Shown here: positions 21,291-31,540 of the stretch, piece by piece | How positions within the stretch are numbered: position 1 is the stretch's first letter | Layout of the letters: each line of letters begins with the position of its first letter | From: Lathyrus oleraceus | Taxonomy: Eukaryota; Streptophyta; Magnoliopsida; Fabales; Fabaceae | Direction of reading: 5' to 3' | Assembly: GCF_024323335.1 (NCBI RefSeq) | Contig: NC_066585.1 | Location: 346,007,846 to 346,071,845, forward strand | DNA: 64,000 bases | Notes under the pieces: generated by a model | What the model saw: only the letters and a program-made list of their open reading frames with translations | What the model was told of the DNA's origin: nothing | Database searches by the model: none | Made by a program: the position numbers and the translations under genes

Positions 21291-21990
21291 TAAGTTGCAG
21301 GAACCTCCGATTCTGATGCCTGTGGAGAGACGACCATTAATTCTGTACTTGACGGTCCTCGAGGGGTCTATGGGGTGTGTATTGGGGCAGCATGACGAGT
21401 CTGGTCGAAAAGAGCATGCAATTTACCTTAGCAAAAAGTTTACCGACTGTGAAACAAAATATTCACTGCTCGAGAAAACTTGCTGTACTTTGGCATAGGC
21501 TGCTCGCCGACTGAGACAATATATGCTGGTTCATACCACTTTGTGGATTTCCAAGATGGATCCGATCAGGTATGTATTTGAAAAGCCAGCATGAGAAGCC
21601 AGCATTGACCGGACGGGTTGCGAGATGGCAAATGATTTTTGACTGATTTTGATATACAGTATACCTCTCAGAAAGCAACCAAGGGGAGTGTATTGTCTGA
21701 TCACCTTGTCGAGCAACCGATTGATGACTATCATCCGATGAAGTTTGAATTCCCTGATGAGGACATCGTGGTTCTCGAATCGGAAGATTGTGAGGAACCG
21801 ATCCCGGAGGAGGGGCCTGATCCTGAATCCGAACGGATTCTGATGTCTGACGGGGTTGTTTATGTGAATAGAAACAGAGTTGGTGTTGCTTTGGTTACGC
21901 CAAAGGGATCCCACATTCCTTTTGTTGCCCGGATAACATTTGAATGCACCAACAATATGGCTGAGTTCAAAACTAGTATCATGGGTATTG
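21291..21990 (+). pseudogene. Ogre RNase H and second (archaeal-type) RNase H remnants
   Basis: 21,295-21,498 matches the first RNase H (GSMGCVLGQHDESG, YLSKKFTDCE) and ends in a TAG that replaces a Trp codon. A short duplication around AAGCCAGCAT (about 21,580-21,603) adds another break. From about 21,842 the second RNase H begins (SDGVVYVNRNRVGVALVTPK, TNNMAEFKTSIMGIE) and is cut at about 21,990. Two RNase H domains in series mark the Tat lineage. Inactive. Confidence 0.8.
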
Positions 21991-22540
21991 AACCTCGATG
22001 CATACATCTACTGGGGCAACGTCTTTCTCACTTGTATATGGGATGGAAGCGGTGCTACCGGTTGAGGTTCAGATTCCATCGTTGAGAGTCCTGATGGACG
22101 TAAAATTGCAAGAGGTTGAATGGGTAAGGACTCGGTACGAAGAGTTGAGCCTGATTGAGGAAAAGAGGCTGGCGGCCATCTGTCATGGGCAGTTGTACCA
22201 ACAACGGATGAAGCGTGCTTTTGACCGAAAGGTACGACCTCGGGTATATCATGTGGGAGATATGGTGCTGAAAAGGATCATTCCTCCTCAAAACGATCGA
22301 AGGGGCAAATGGACACCCAATTATGAAGGTCCATTCGTGGTCAAGAAGGTTTTCTCTGGCGGAGCCTTGTTATTGACGACCATGGATGGCGAGGAGTCTT
22401 CATCCCCTGCGAATGCGGACGCAGTTAAAAGATACTTCGTAAAAAGAGACCCGCTGGACGAAAAGAATAAAAGAGTCCAGGCAAAAAAGGGCATCCCGGC
22501 GAACAAAAAAAAAGAAGGAAAGGGTTCAGGCAAAAATTAG
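21991..22540 (+). pseudogene. Ogre integrase C-terminal remnant
   Basis: After a second deletion joint near 21,990-22,000 (removing the rest of the second RNase H and the integrase zinc finger and catalytic core), an open frame runs from STGATSFSLVYGMEAVLPVE to the C-terminal module (KWTPNYEGPFVVKKVFSGGA). The D,D-E core is gone. The homologous complete region is 56,350-58,071. Confidence 0.85.
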
Positions 22541-23500
22541 GGATAAAAAAGAGAAAAAATTGTACACCCGGCAAGTCGAAAACCCCACAATGGCGACTTG
22601 GGCAAAAAAGGGTATCCCGGTGGACTGAAAACCCGAAAGGGCGGTCCAGGCAAAAGAGGGATTGAAACGAACAACTGCGTCTAGCATGATCGTTTGTGTT
22701 TTGGATATGACATGGATAATCCCCGACAGGGATCGGTCGGAAGCGTCTTGTTCAGAAGGCAGAAAGTGCGGAGAGTCTTGAGGACATATGGGGTGTAACC
22801 GAGTTGGAACTCGATGAGATTGCGGTTTCACATTGCCATTAGGATAGATTTTCCTTTTGCGTGCAATTACCTCTTTTCAGGAATTGCTTCCTGTGTATTG
22901 CTCGGTTTTGAGCCACATCTTTTTCAATCAATAAAATGCATATTCAGTCAAATAATTTTGTTTTTGTTTTCATTACCGCTTTGATTGCAAAAACATCCGG
23001 TTATTTTGATAAAGAATCTTTGCATTTTGAGACATGGAGATCCCTTCCGATGCATGTTTATAAGATTGAAAACCTGAAATCTTATTCGGAAGGTTGAGCG
23101 ACCTAGGTGTTGAAACTTTGGCACGCCTGGGGCACATTTTTGTCTAACGATCTCTTTTGCAGGTGTTGTTAGATATTTTCACTCACTTGCAGGTTGTGAT
23201 ATATATCTTTTTGACAAAAGATCCCCGTGGAGTCCAATCAGGGACAAAGGGATTGACGAATGGTGAAGACAGCGAGAAACGTGCGACGATCCTGGAGGAT
23301 TAATCAAGAATACTCTTCAAAGTCTGAGGACTGAAAAGTTTGTATGAATCCAGGGAGTTTGATATCCGTGGAGTACGGAGAAGTCGAGAATACAAGGTGA
23401 TGAATCAGAAAAGTCCAGACGAGTCTGGGAGCTCTCAAAAGTGGAAAGCTGACACTATGGTTAGATAGTGAATACCAGGGTTTGACAAGTCGACGGGTGT
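22541..23500 (+). other. Ogre 3' non-coding region, unique part
   Basis: No credible ORF. It contains 'aaaacccgaaagggcggtccaggcaa' type text near 22,628-22,655, which also occurs on the minus strand near 56,230-56,330 in the second element, so this 3' segment is conserved between the two elements. Confidence 0.6.
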
Positions 23501-23504
23501 TCCA

Positions 23505-23870
23505 TGCCAGATATTCCTTATTTCCCCTAGCAGGGTCGGGATTGTTATCTCCCCAGTAGGTTCAGGATCGGTGTTTCCACAGCAGTCAGGAATGAAGGTG
23601 GCAATTTCCCCAAGCAGTTTCGGGATTGTTATTTCCCCAGCAAGTCGAAGATTGTTGTTTTCCCCGCAGAGTGTGTTGGTGGATTCTTCCCCAGCGAAGT
23701 CCCCAAACGGATCAGGGTTCAGCGGAGGTCATCCCCGGTGAGGGTGGTCCTTTCCCCAGCAGCGGTGTTATTCCCCAGCAGGGTGGAGGTTGGAGTGTTA
23801 TCGAGTTCCTCAGCAGAGTGCTTCGAGCTCCCCAGAAGAGTCCCTTGAGGGGGATACTTTTTATGCATTC
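23505..23870 (+). repeat. Short degenerate repeats with a CCCCAGCAG core
   Basis: TTTCCCCAGCAG-type cores followed by GGTCGGGATTGTT-like text recur about ten times at 25-40 base spacing. A decayed short tandem array in the Ogre 3' non-coding region. Confidence 0.7.
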
Positions 23871-24153
23871 ATCATTTAGATAAGCATAGCATATTGCATA
23901 CCTAATTGCGTAGTATTTCCATAGTTATGGAGCATTACGCTGAAAAAAAATCATGCATCATCATTGCAAGCATAAGCTAGTCTCAAGTCGTGGTTACCGT
24001 TTGAGAATCGATTTATTTGGTTGGAAGATCAGCCTCAGCATTGCAAGCATCAGCTAACCTCAAGCCGTGGTTACCGTTTGAGAGTTGGTATCGCCGGGTG
24101 GTGGAGATGTTACTCCGAGGAGTTCAGCATCGTGACATTGGGTCAATGGTATT

Positions 24154-24468
24154 CCCCAGTAGTGCGATACTGGAGGAAGAATTTCTGTCGTGCGAGATGG
24201 AAGTTGGAAGATGTTACTCTGAGGGGTTTAGCATCATGACGTTAAAGCAACAATGTCCCCCCAGTAGTGCGATACTGGAGGAAGAATTTCTGTCGTGCGA
24301 GATGGAAGTTGGAAGATGTTACTCTGAGGGGTTTAGCATCATGATGTTAAAGCGACAATGTCCCCCCAGTAGTGCGATATTGGAGGAAGAATTTCTGTCG
24401 TGCGAGATGGAAGTTGGAAGGTGTTACTCTGAGGAGTTCAACAACGTGATTTTGGATCAACAACATTC
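24154..24468 (+). repeat. Three 105 bp tandem repeats
   Basis: Units start with CCCCAGTAGTGCGATA at 24,154, 24,259 and 24,364 and differ at only a few bases. Because 105 is a multiple of three, they keep one frame open (24,017-24,505) and give a repeated EEFLSCEMEVGRCYSE peptide; this is a by-product, not a gene. Confidence 0.92.
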
Positions 24469-24589
24469 CCTAGTTAGTCCCCGACAAGCGTCTGCCTGGT
24501 TTTGACATATGTAGATGTCATCCCTGCGATACCAGTAAGTGTCGTGTCGATCCCCGTAATGTCCCTTTTCTTGGGTGTCAGTAAACATC

Positions 24590-25125
24590 ATTGTTCAATG
24601 TCAGTAAACATCAGTGTTTGATGTCAGTAAACATCATTGTTCGATGTCAGTAAACATCATTGTTTGATGTCAGTAAACATCATGGTTCGATGTCAGTAAA
24701 CGTCGAGTTCCTTCCCAGTCATCAGTAAATGTCTGGTCGAATATTCCTTCTTGGGTGTTAGTAAACATCATTGTTCGATGTCAGTAAACATCATTGTTCG
24801 ATGTCAGTAAACATCATTGTTCGATGTCAGTAAACATCATTGTTCGATGTCAGTAAACATCATTGTTTGATGTCAGTAAACATCATTGTTCGATGTCAGT
24901 AAACGTCGAGTTCCTTCTCAGTCATTAGTAAATGTCTGGTCGGGTATCTTTTCTTTGGTGTCAGTAAACATCATTGTTCGATGTCAGTAAACTTCGAGTT
25001 CCTTCCCAGTCATCAGTAAATGTCTGGTCGAATATCCTTTCTTTGGTGTCAGTAAACATCATTGTTCAATGTCAGTAGACGTCGAGTTCCTTCCCAGTCA
25101 TTGGTAAATGTCTGGTCGAATACCC
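24590..25125 (+). repeat. 23 bp minisatellite array
   Basis: About 15 units of GATGTCAGTAAACATCATTGTTC or close variants. They are interrupted by longer variant units ending in 'cgtcgagttccttcccagtcatcagtaaatgtctgg' at about 24,700, 24,905, 24,990 and 25,080, which suggests a higher-order pattern. It lies 350 bp before the polypurine tract. Confidence 0.93.
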
Positions 25126-25474
25126 TCTGATATGTCGCCATCAGAGTGGTGGTTGGTGTTATTTCCGGCATGGCCAACGGAATTATCACAAGAAAATGGA
25201 GAACGAGGTTCATGATTTGGCAAACAAGAGTAATATGAAGTTGTCGAGGTTCAAATGCGGTGATCCAGGATCATCCGCGCGAAAGAAAATATTTGTTCGG
25301 GGTTCAAGAAAAGCAAAAAAAATCAATCAGAAAGTTTCGGGGTTCAAGAAAAGAAAAAGTATAATAATCCCCAGCGGAGCGCAAATTGTTCGTCTGTTCT
25401 TGGTATTCAATCACTCTTCACCCTGATCATCTGAAAGCCGAGGCTGTTCATATCGACAGGTTCACAGTGGATTG

Positions 25475-25486
25475 AATAGGGGCAGC
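25475..25486 (+). other. Ogre polypurine tract
   Basis: AATAGGGGCAGC immediately before the 3' LTR start. The second Ogre-type element has AATAGGGGCAAC at the same place (minus strand, 53,234-53,245). Confidence 0.8.
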
Positions 25487-28400
25487 TGTAACCCCTCAAA
25501 ATTTGCCCTCCTCTCTTGGGACTAGCTTAGCATATTGCATTTCATTTTTGTAGGACATTAAGCATTTGCATTATTGCATATCATGTGAAAATAAACAAGT
25601 CATCCTCCTAAGTCTTTCTCAGAAGATAGAGAGGTTAAGAGGTTCAAGCCCGAGGGTCTCCATAAATTGATCACCAACCATCTGAGGATTTGAGCTTCAA
25701 TTAGGGTTTTCTTGGTTCTTCAAGGAGGTTGAGCATTATCTTGATTGCAAGGGTACATCATTATCATCATGGTTATGTCATCCTCAAAGGTTTCAGAATT
25801 CATGCTCAGGTTCCTTGGGATCAGGGTTTTGACCTCTGGTCAACCCTAATCAGTTGCATTCTTTCAGTCAGGGATCTTTAAGGAGATGAGGTATTTGGTG
25901 ATGATGTGGATCACATGATCATTTCGAAGAGCTTATTAGAGCTAGGGGTTCATTTTGGAGCCAATTCCTCAAGTGGTTGAGGCTCAAGCTGATCAGAGCA
26001 CTTCTAAGTCATCTGTCAACCAAAAAGTCAACCGAAAGTCAACTGAGGGCTATGAGGTGGAGAAATGAGTTTCAACATCTCATTCATGTTCAAGAGAGGC
26101 TTATTCATCATGTCAAATGTATATCTTGAAGAATTTGAGGTCAGATCAAAAGTTTCCAAAAATGGAAAGTGACCTATAATTGAAAGTTTCCAAAAATGGA
26201 AGGTTTTTGGTTCAAATTCAACTTGATCTTGCATCATCAAATAAGCTTCAAAGGAAACTTTGTCCAACATTAAAGTTGAAGATCTCTTTCTCCCATTTCC
26301 AAAAAGTCCAAGATCATGAGCATCTGATGAATGGTTGAGGAGATGTGATCAAATCATTGCAAAGTGTGCTTGAAACTTCAAATGGCCATATCTTTTGAAC
26401 CATAACTCCAAATTTGGTGCCTCTTTTTCTAAAATGCTTCTCATGTCATGAAGTTTCCAAATCAATCATCACATTTCATGAAATTTCATCACATAATCAT
26501 TTGCTCATTCATGTGATATTTGGAGGGAAAATCATGAATTCAAAATTGGTGCATCATGTGGACTTTTTAACCATTCCAACATGTTCATGAGAGGATTTTA
26601 AGTGAAATTGCATGGCCATTGCTACTGTTCATGTGGGATTGCATGCATGGGGTGAAAAAACCAATTTTTGCATAACACCTCTTTTCTCACTAAATTTCAT
26701 TAACCAAGCCTAAACATGATTAGCAAATGGATTAACATGTCATATAAATAGTTAATCATAACATAATTGCTCATTATTCATCATTTCTAGATCTAGAAGT
26801 TTTTCCCTCCATTTTTTCTCTCAACCAAAACTTAAAAAATCTTCAAAGAACATTGCAATATTCTTCCATATTCTTGTTCTCTGGTGTTGATTAAGTGCAG
26901 ATCAAGCCTTGGATTGTGGAATTCGTGTGGAAATTGTGCAGTTGAAGTTCAAGAACATAACCATGGCAAGTGAAAATTGAGCTAGATCTACACGCTTTCA
27001 AGCCTTAATTCCTTCATCAAACTTCAATACATCACTTCAGGAGCAGATTGGAAGCTTGCTAGGCCTTTGGATCGTGCGTTTCAAGAATCTGCTCTTCAAG
27101 ATGTCACATTTTTTATCCTTTTATTTCTCTGTTTTATGTGTATATTAATGTAGATCTTGCCTTGCTGATGATTCTGGTGGAAATTTCACATGATTTGGTG
27201 CATTATTGAGTGAGTTATGTGGAATTGAAATTTTGTAGATCTAGAATGTTTTGATTCGTTTCTTAAGATTCATGTTGAATTAGTGTGAATTGTTATTGGA
27301 TTCGAAACCTGCGTTGCATGAACTTTGAAATGATGTAAAAAAAATTGAAATCTGAAAAATTCTGGAAATTCTGGAAAAATTCTTGAACGTTGTTACTGTT
27401 CATTCATCATCTTCGTGAGGAAGATGATGTTCTTCATCTTAGCGACGCCCTAGCGTCCGCGTCTGTCCGTTGCTAGCATGAGGCTAGGGCTTTCCTGCAA
27501 AACGGCGCCATTTCGTGCCAAGCGCTCATTCTAATTGGCTAGCGTGTTTCATAGCTCAATCCTGGCCGGCACCACTATTTCAAATAAATTCTTCTTTTGG
27601 CTTTTCCCTCCTAAATTCCACATGTTTAATCCTTTTTTAATTCAATTTATTTCCAACTTTAGAAAATCATATTAATTTGAAAAATGCTCCAAAAAATCCC
27701 TGGTTTTTTGCTACTTGTACATTAAGATGTCCTCTATTTGATGATGATAAATTTTGAAGTTGTGCATGGCTGGATTTTGATTTGTGTTAGAATATGTGAT
27801 CATGTGTACATTTGTGACCTTGCTCCATTCATCTTGTCGTGAAATGCTTGATTTTAATCCAATGGACATGAAATTTTGCATGATTGTTCTTAACATGTTG
27901 ATGGATGTTTTGGTTTTGGTTTGACATTTTTTCCATGTGTCATTTCTGTTTTATGTGCATGTTAACATGGTGTGACAATTGGTGTCACACAATTGGTTGA
28001 TCAACTTGTGCAATTTTATTTCCATGCCATTTGAACTTGGATGCTTCTGATTTTTTGTATGATAATCATGTTGGATGTGTTGTATGCTCATGAATTTTTC
28101 CAGAACTATTTGAATCATTTCTGTTTTGATTTGGAATTTTCATTCTCAATGTCCATTTGAATGCTTTGAAATTGTCTTTGACTTCCCTTGCACATGAAAT
28201 GCCTTTGCTTGATGATTTTGTTTTGGTCCTTTTTAGGACATGTTAATATGTGTTTGAAGTTGCATTGTGTTGAAAATTAGCTTCTGTTTTGAATTTTTTC
28301 TTCACTTTTGACCCTAGGCTTGGACCTAGGGGTTTGGACTTACATGTGAGTTTTGAATTTCAGGACCAAGCACCCAAATTCCATGGTTGATGTTGCTTCA

Positions 28401-30370
28401 CCATTTGAATGTTGATATTTGCTATTGATTGCTAACATTTGGTTGTTTTGTAGGTTGAGGATAATTCACTTGAGTTTGCCTTATGGCTTATATGTTGTAC
28501 ATTGGGATTGTCTGTTTGTTATTGACTGTTGTCTGTTTGTCTGAATGTTGTACTGATTTGTTTAGTTGTTTACACAGGTACCTAAGTTGCTTTAAGTTCA
28601 TTTGAACTTTTCTTTGCTTGTGGTTGGCATACCACTTAGGTATAATCCATATTCTTCATGTAGTCTGGAAGACCTGTCATGTTACTTTGGCAGGCACCTG
28701 TCTGAAGCCCTCCTTAAGAGGCCATGTTTTTGCTTGTTTACCTTTGTGCCCTGTACATTTAAAGACCTCCTAAGTGAAGAGGCATTGGCAGATAAAAGGG
28801 ATGTGTAATCCATCCCCTGCTACTCAGTTGTGTCATTCATCTTGCTCACACCATGTGTTGACGCACTTTGAATAAGAATCCAAAATCTTGTTGTGTCAAG
28901 TCATGTGGAATAGAGTCCCACATTCTGGACTCCCACACATTCTTTGATTCAAGCTCACCCAGGCCTGGGTTAAGAGCTATGAGGCATAACCCTCATCTCC
29001 ATTTCATTTGCTCACCCTAACTCTCAATGTTAGAGGTTAAGAGCCTGACCACCCTTCCAGTATTTGGCTTGTTTGTCAAGGTCGATATGACCCCTCGACT
29101 AAAGCCCAACCTTGCTTGAGCCCCCTTGGTTGTGTATAGTGTGTGCTATTTGCTTTTGATGTTTATCTGCTTAGCCTCTCATCTCCTTTCTGTAGGAGTC
29201 GTATGATCAACTTTTGAGGAAGTTGACGTACGTAGAGATAGACTTGAGTTGACTCACTGCCTGTGTGAGTCAAACTCTTGTTAGAAACCTCAACCTAGGA
29301 CTATTGTGGATTACATGATAACTATTAGGCTCGAGTCAGTCTCCCTTTTAGTTTGTCATTTCCCAGTCTCTGGTTAGGATAGGAATTTCTCCCCTGTTAA
29401 GGGGAACTACGTTGCCCTGATCCTCATACCAGATGAGGTACGTATGCAGGAGATCGTGCGAGATCTCTCTGGGCACCCTTTTTTTCTTTTTGTGTGTGTT
29501 TGCTTGACAGTTATTAGGCTCGAGTTCCAGACTCCCTTTTAGCTTGTCTGTTTGTTGACCTCTCTTGTGTGGGTGTGGAGTCTTACGTAAGTCCAGCGAT
29601 TGGCAGTCGGTTTCCCGTTTGGGTGTTTGTTTGTGTGGAGTCTGACGTAAGTCCAGCGATTGGCAGTCGGTTTCCTGTGTGTGTTTGTTTGCTTGGAGTC
29701 TGACGTAAGTCCAGCGATTGGCAGTCGGTTTCCTGTGTGTGTCTGTGTGCTTGGAGTCTGATGTAAGTCCAGCGATTGGCATTCGGTTTCCTCGCTTGTG
29801 TTTGTTTGTTTGTGGAGTTGGATGTAAGACCAGCGATTGGCATTCCGATTCCAGTTGTGTGTTTTCTTTGACGTCTCAGCGTCTGTGCGTGTTTTTTGTT
29901 TCGGTGTGCGTTAGCCGAACTACGGTAGCTCTGATTCTCAATCCAGATGAGATACGTAGGCATAGGATGCGATATCCTAGCGAGCCCGTTTCCCGTTTCC
30001 CCGAACTACGTCGACTCTGATGTTTGTTTCTGACAAACTACGTAGGCCCAGGATGCGACATCCTGCCGAGTCCGCTTCCGTCTCCTTCGCCTGTGTTTTA
30101 TTCCAGTGTGCGTGCATTCTTTGAGCAGTTATTTAGCAACCTTATTCTATTCTTCTGAGCGTGGATCCCGTCGAGTACGACGGACGTGAGGGGTGCTAAT
30201 ACCTTCCCCTTGCGTAACCGACTCCCGATCCTTGCAATCTCCGGTCGTAAGACCATTTCCTTTCCAGGTTTACTTCGAGCGTTTCCTTTCCCTCCGTTGG
30301 GATAAATAACGCACGGTGGCGGCTCTGTTTGTTTGCTTTTTCCCGCCGGTTGTTTTTCGCGGATGCGACA
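25487..30370 (+). mobile_element. Ogre 3' LTR (4,884 bp)
   Basis: Starts TGTAACCCCTC and ends GCGACA. It carries the same TATA box (26,743-26,750), the five-unit tandem array (about 29,576-29,855) and the double-hairpin modules (near 29,404, 29,917 and 30,003). It differs from the 5' LTR mainly in its first 1.6 kb and last 0.9 kb. Confidence 0.93.
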
Positions 30371-30375
30371 TGCAT
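30371..30375. repeat. Target-site duplication TGCAT of the Ogre element, right copy
   Basis: Identical to 2,143-2,147. Confidence 0.9.
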
Positions 30376-30778
30376 TTACAACTCAACTAGATAAATCTTC
30401 TATGCAAAGTTACTGAAACATAGAGGTGTACGTAAAAATAACAAGGACTATTGTAAACCCTAGCACTATAAAATCTTCAATGTGAATGCTTATTTTCCAA
30501 TGTAGTTTTGAGCTTCTTATATAGAAAACTAACTCTGGTTTTTTCCTTGTAGATCTGCAGTTATTTTAGTCTATAATCTTTACACAATCTGTTGGATATT
30601 TGATTTCTCCTTAAATATCTCCAATAAAAAGATTTGATTTGGTTTGTTACAAATTAAAATTTAAATCTCTTTTAAATCTCATTTTATCTTCACAGGTGTC
30701 CAACAAATCATATAATCATATATTACTAAACCAATAACAATAAAACATAACTGAACCTTCTCAAAAGATTTTGTTACA
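30376..30778 (-). mobile_element. Ty1-copia 5' LTR, U3-side half (split by the Ogre insertion)
   Basis: On the minus strand it begins TGTAACAAAATC at 30,778 and holds a TATA box CTATATAAG at 30,515-30,523, so the promoter half lies here and the U5 half at 1,662-2,147. The sequence right of 30,778 is older flanking DNA. Confidence 0.7.
30515..30523 (-). promoter_or_regulatory. Probable TATA box of the split copia LTR
   Basis: CTATATAAG on the minus strand, about 255 bases from the LTR start. The Ogre insertion separates it from its element by 28 kb. Confidence 0.5.
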
Positions 30779-31540
30779 ATGCAACAACCGGGCGTCTGTT
30801 GCACAAGGACCAAATGTCGTACCAACATGTTGAAGCATCGTGCCCATCATATGTCCCCTTTGCAGTTCCATACAAATTTAGTAAGCTAGACCAATCTTGA
30901 ACACTTGAATACTTCTCTAAAGTGTTGTTTTTCTAATTGCAGTCAATCCAAAGGGCCAATCCAATAGGAACAACAAGGTTTGGACAATCTTTTAATCACT
31001 TGGCTTTGGTTTAAAAAATAATTTTTAACATAAAAACATTTGAAAAATATTTTAGGTGTATGTTTGTGAGTTGCCTTAGTACTTATAAGTTACTTCCTTA
31101 CTTTTAAAATGCTCAGGTCAATCAGATAGACATACATAACCTGGCGAGATTTCTCACTTCTTTTGAGGCTTCAAGATTCTTTGATGGATTGCTTCTAATT
31201 ATATAAGCACTTTGATCTTTGAACCTCTTTTTGTTTGATAATGCATGAAATCTTTCTTTGGATAGATCACCATCATCAAGGGTGAAAGCTATTGTCACCG
31301 AATTTAAACATTATTGTCGTTACCAAAACATCATATAGCTCTTTCAGCGGTATTTTCAACTTTATACCTACAAGCACATAAATCCAATTATGGTCGTCAG
31401 AAGAGGAGTCACGACCTGAATAACTTGAGCACTGGAAAGGTCATAATATATCTTCAGCTTGTCCAACTGATCTATGTTATCTGCATAACTCAATCACACA
31501 TGTAAAAAAAGCGAGATGGGTCACAGGCATGAGGGGCTCA
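30779..31540. other. Flanking sequence with no recognisable feature
   Basis: AT-rich, no ORF over about 60 codons that resembles a protein, no clear inverted or direct repeats. I see nothing I can name in it. Confidence 0.5.

Larger units (their letters stand above)
2148..30370 (+). mobile_element. Complete but non-autonomous Ogre/Tat Ty3-gypsy element
   Basis: Bounded by TGCAT duplications, with LTRs of 4,883 and 4,884 bp, a tRNA-Arg-type primer-binding site and a polypurine tract. The span is 28,223 bp, or about 17.7 kb after subtracting the nested copia element and its duplicated AAAGC. Order: LTR, leader, degraded gag, intron-like spacer, fragments of RT, RNase H, second RNase H and integrase C-terminus, repeat-rich 3' region, LTR. 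The dual RNase H and giant LTRs are hallmarks of the Tat/Ogre lineage. Protease, most of RT and most of integrase are deleted, so any mobilisation depended on proteins supplied by other copies. Confidence 0.93.

Noticed and set aside
24017..24505. 162-residue ORF with internal repeats as a novel repeat protein
   Set aside because: The frame is open only because the DNA repeat is 105 bp long; it lies in a retrotransposon 3' non-coding region.
24590..25125. CRISPR-like regular repeat array
   Set aside because: The 23 bp units are directly adjacent with no unique spacers, and the setting is a plant retrotransposon.
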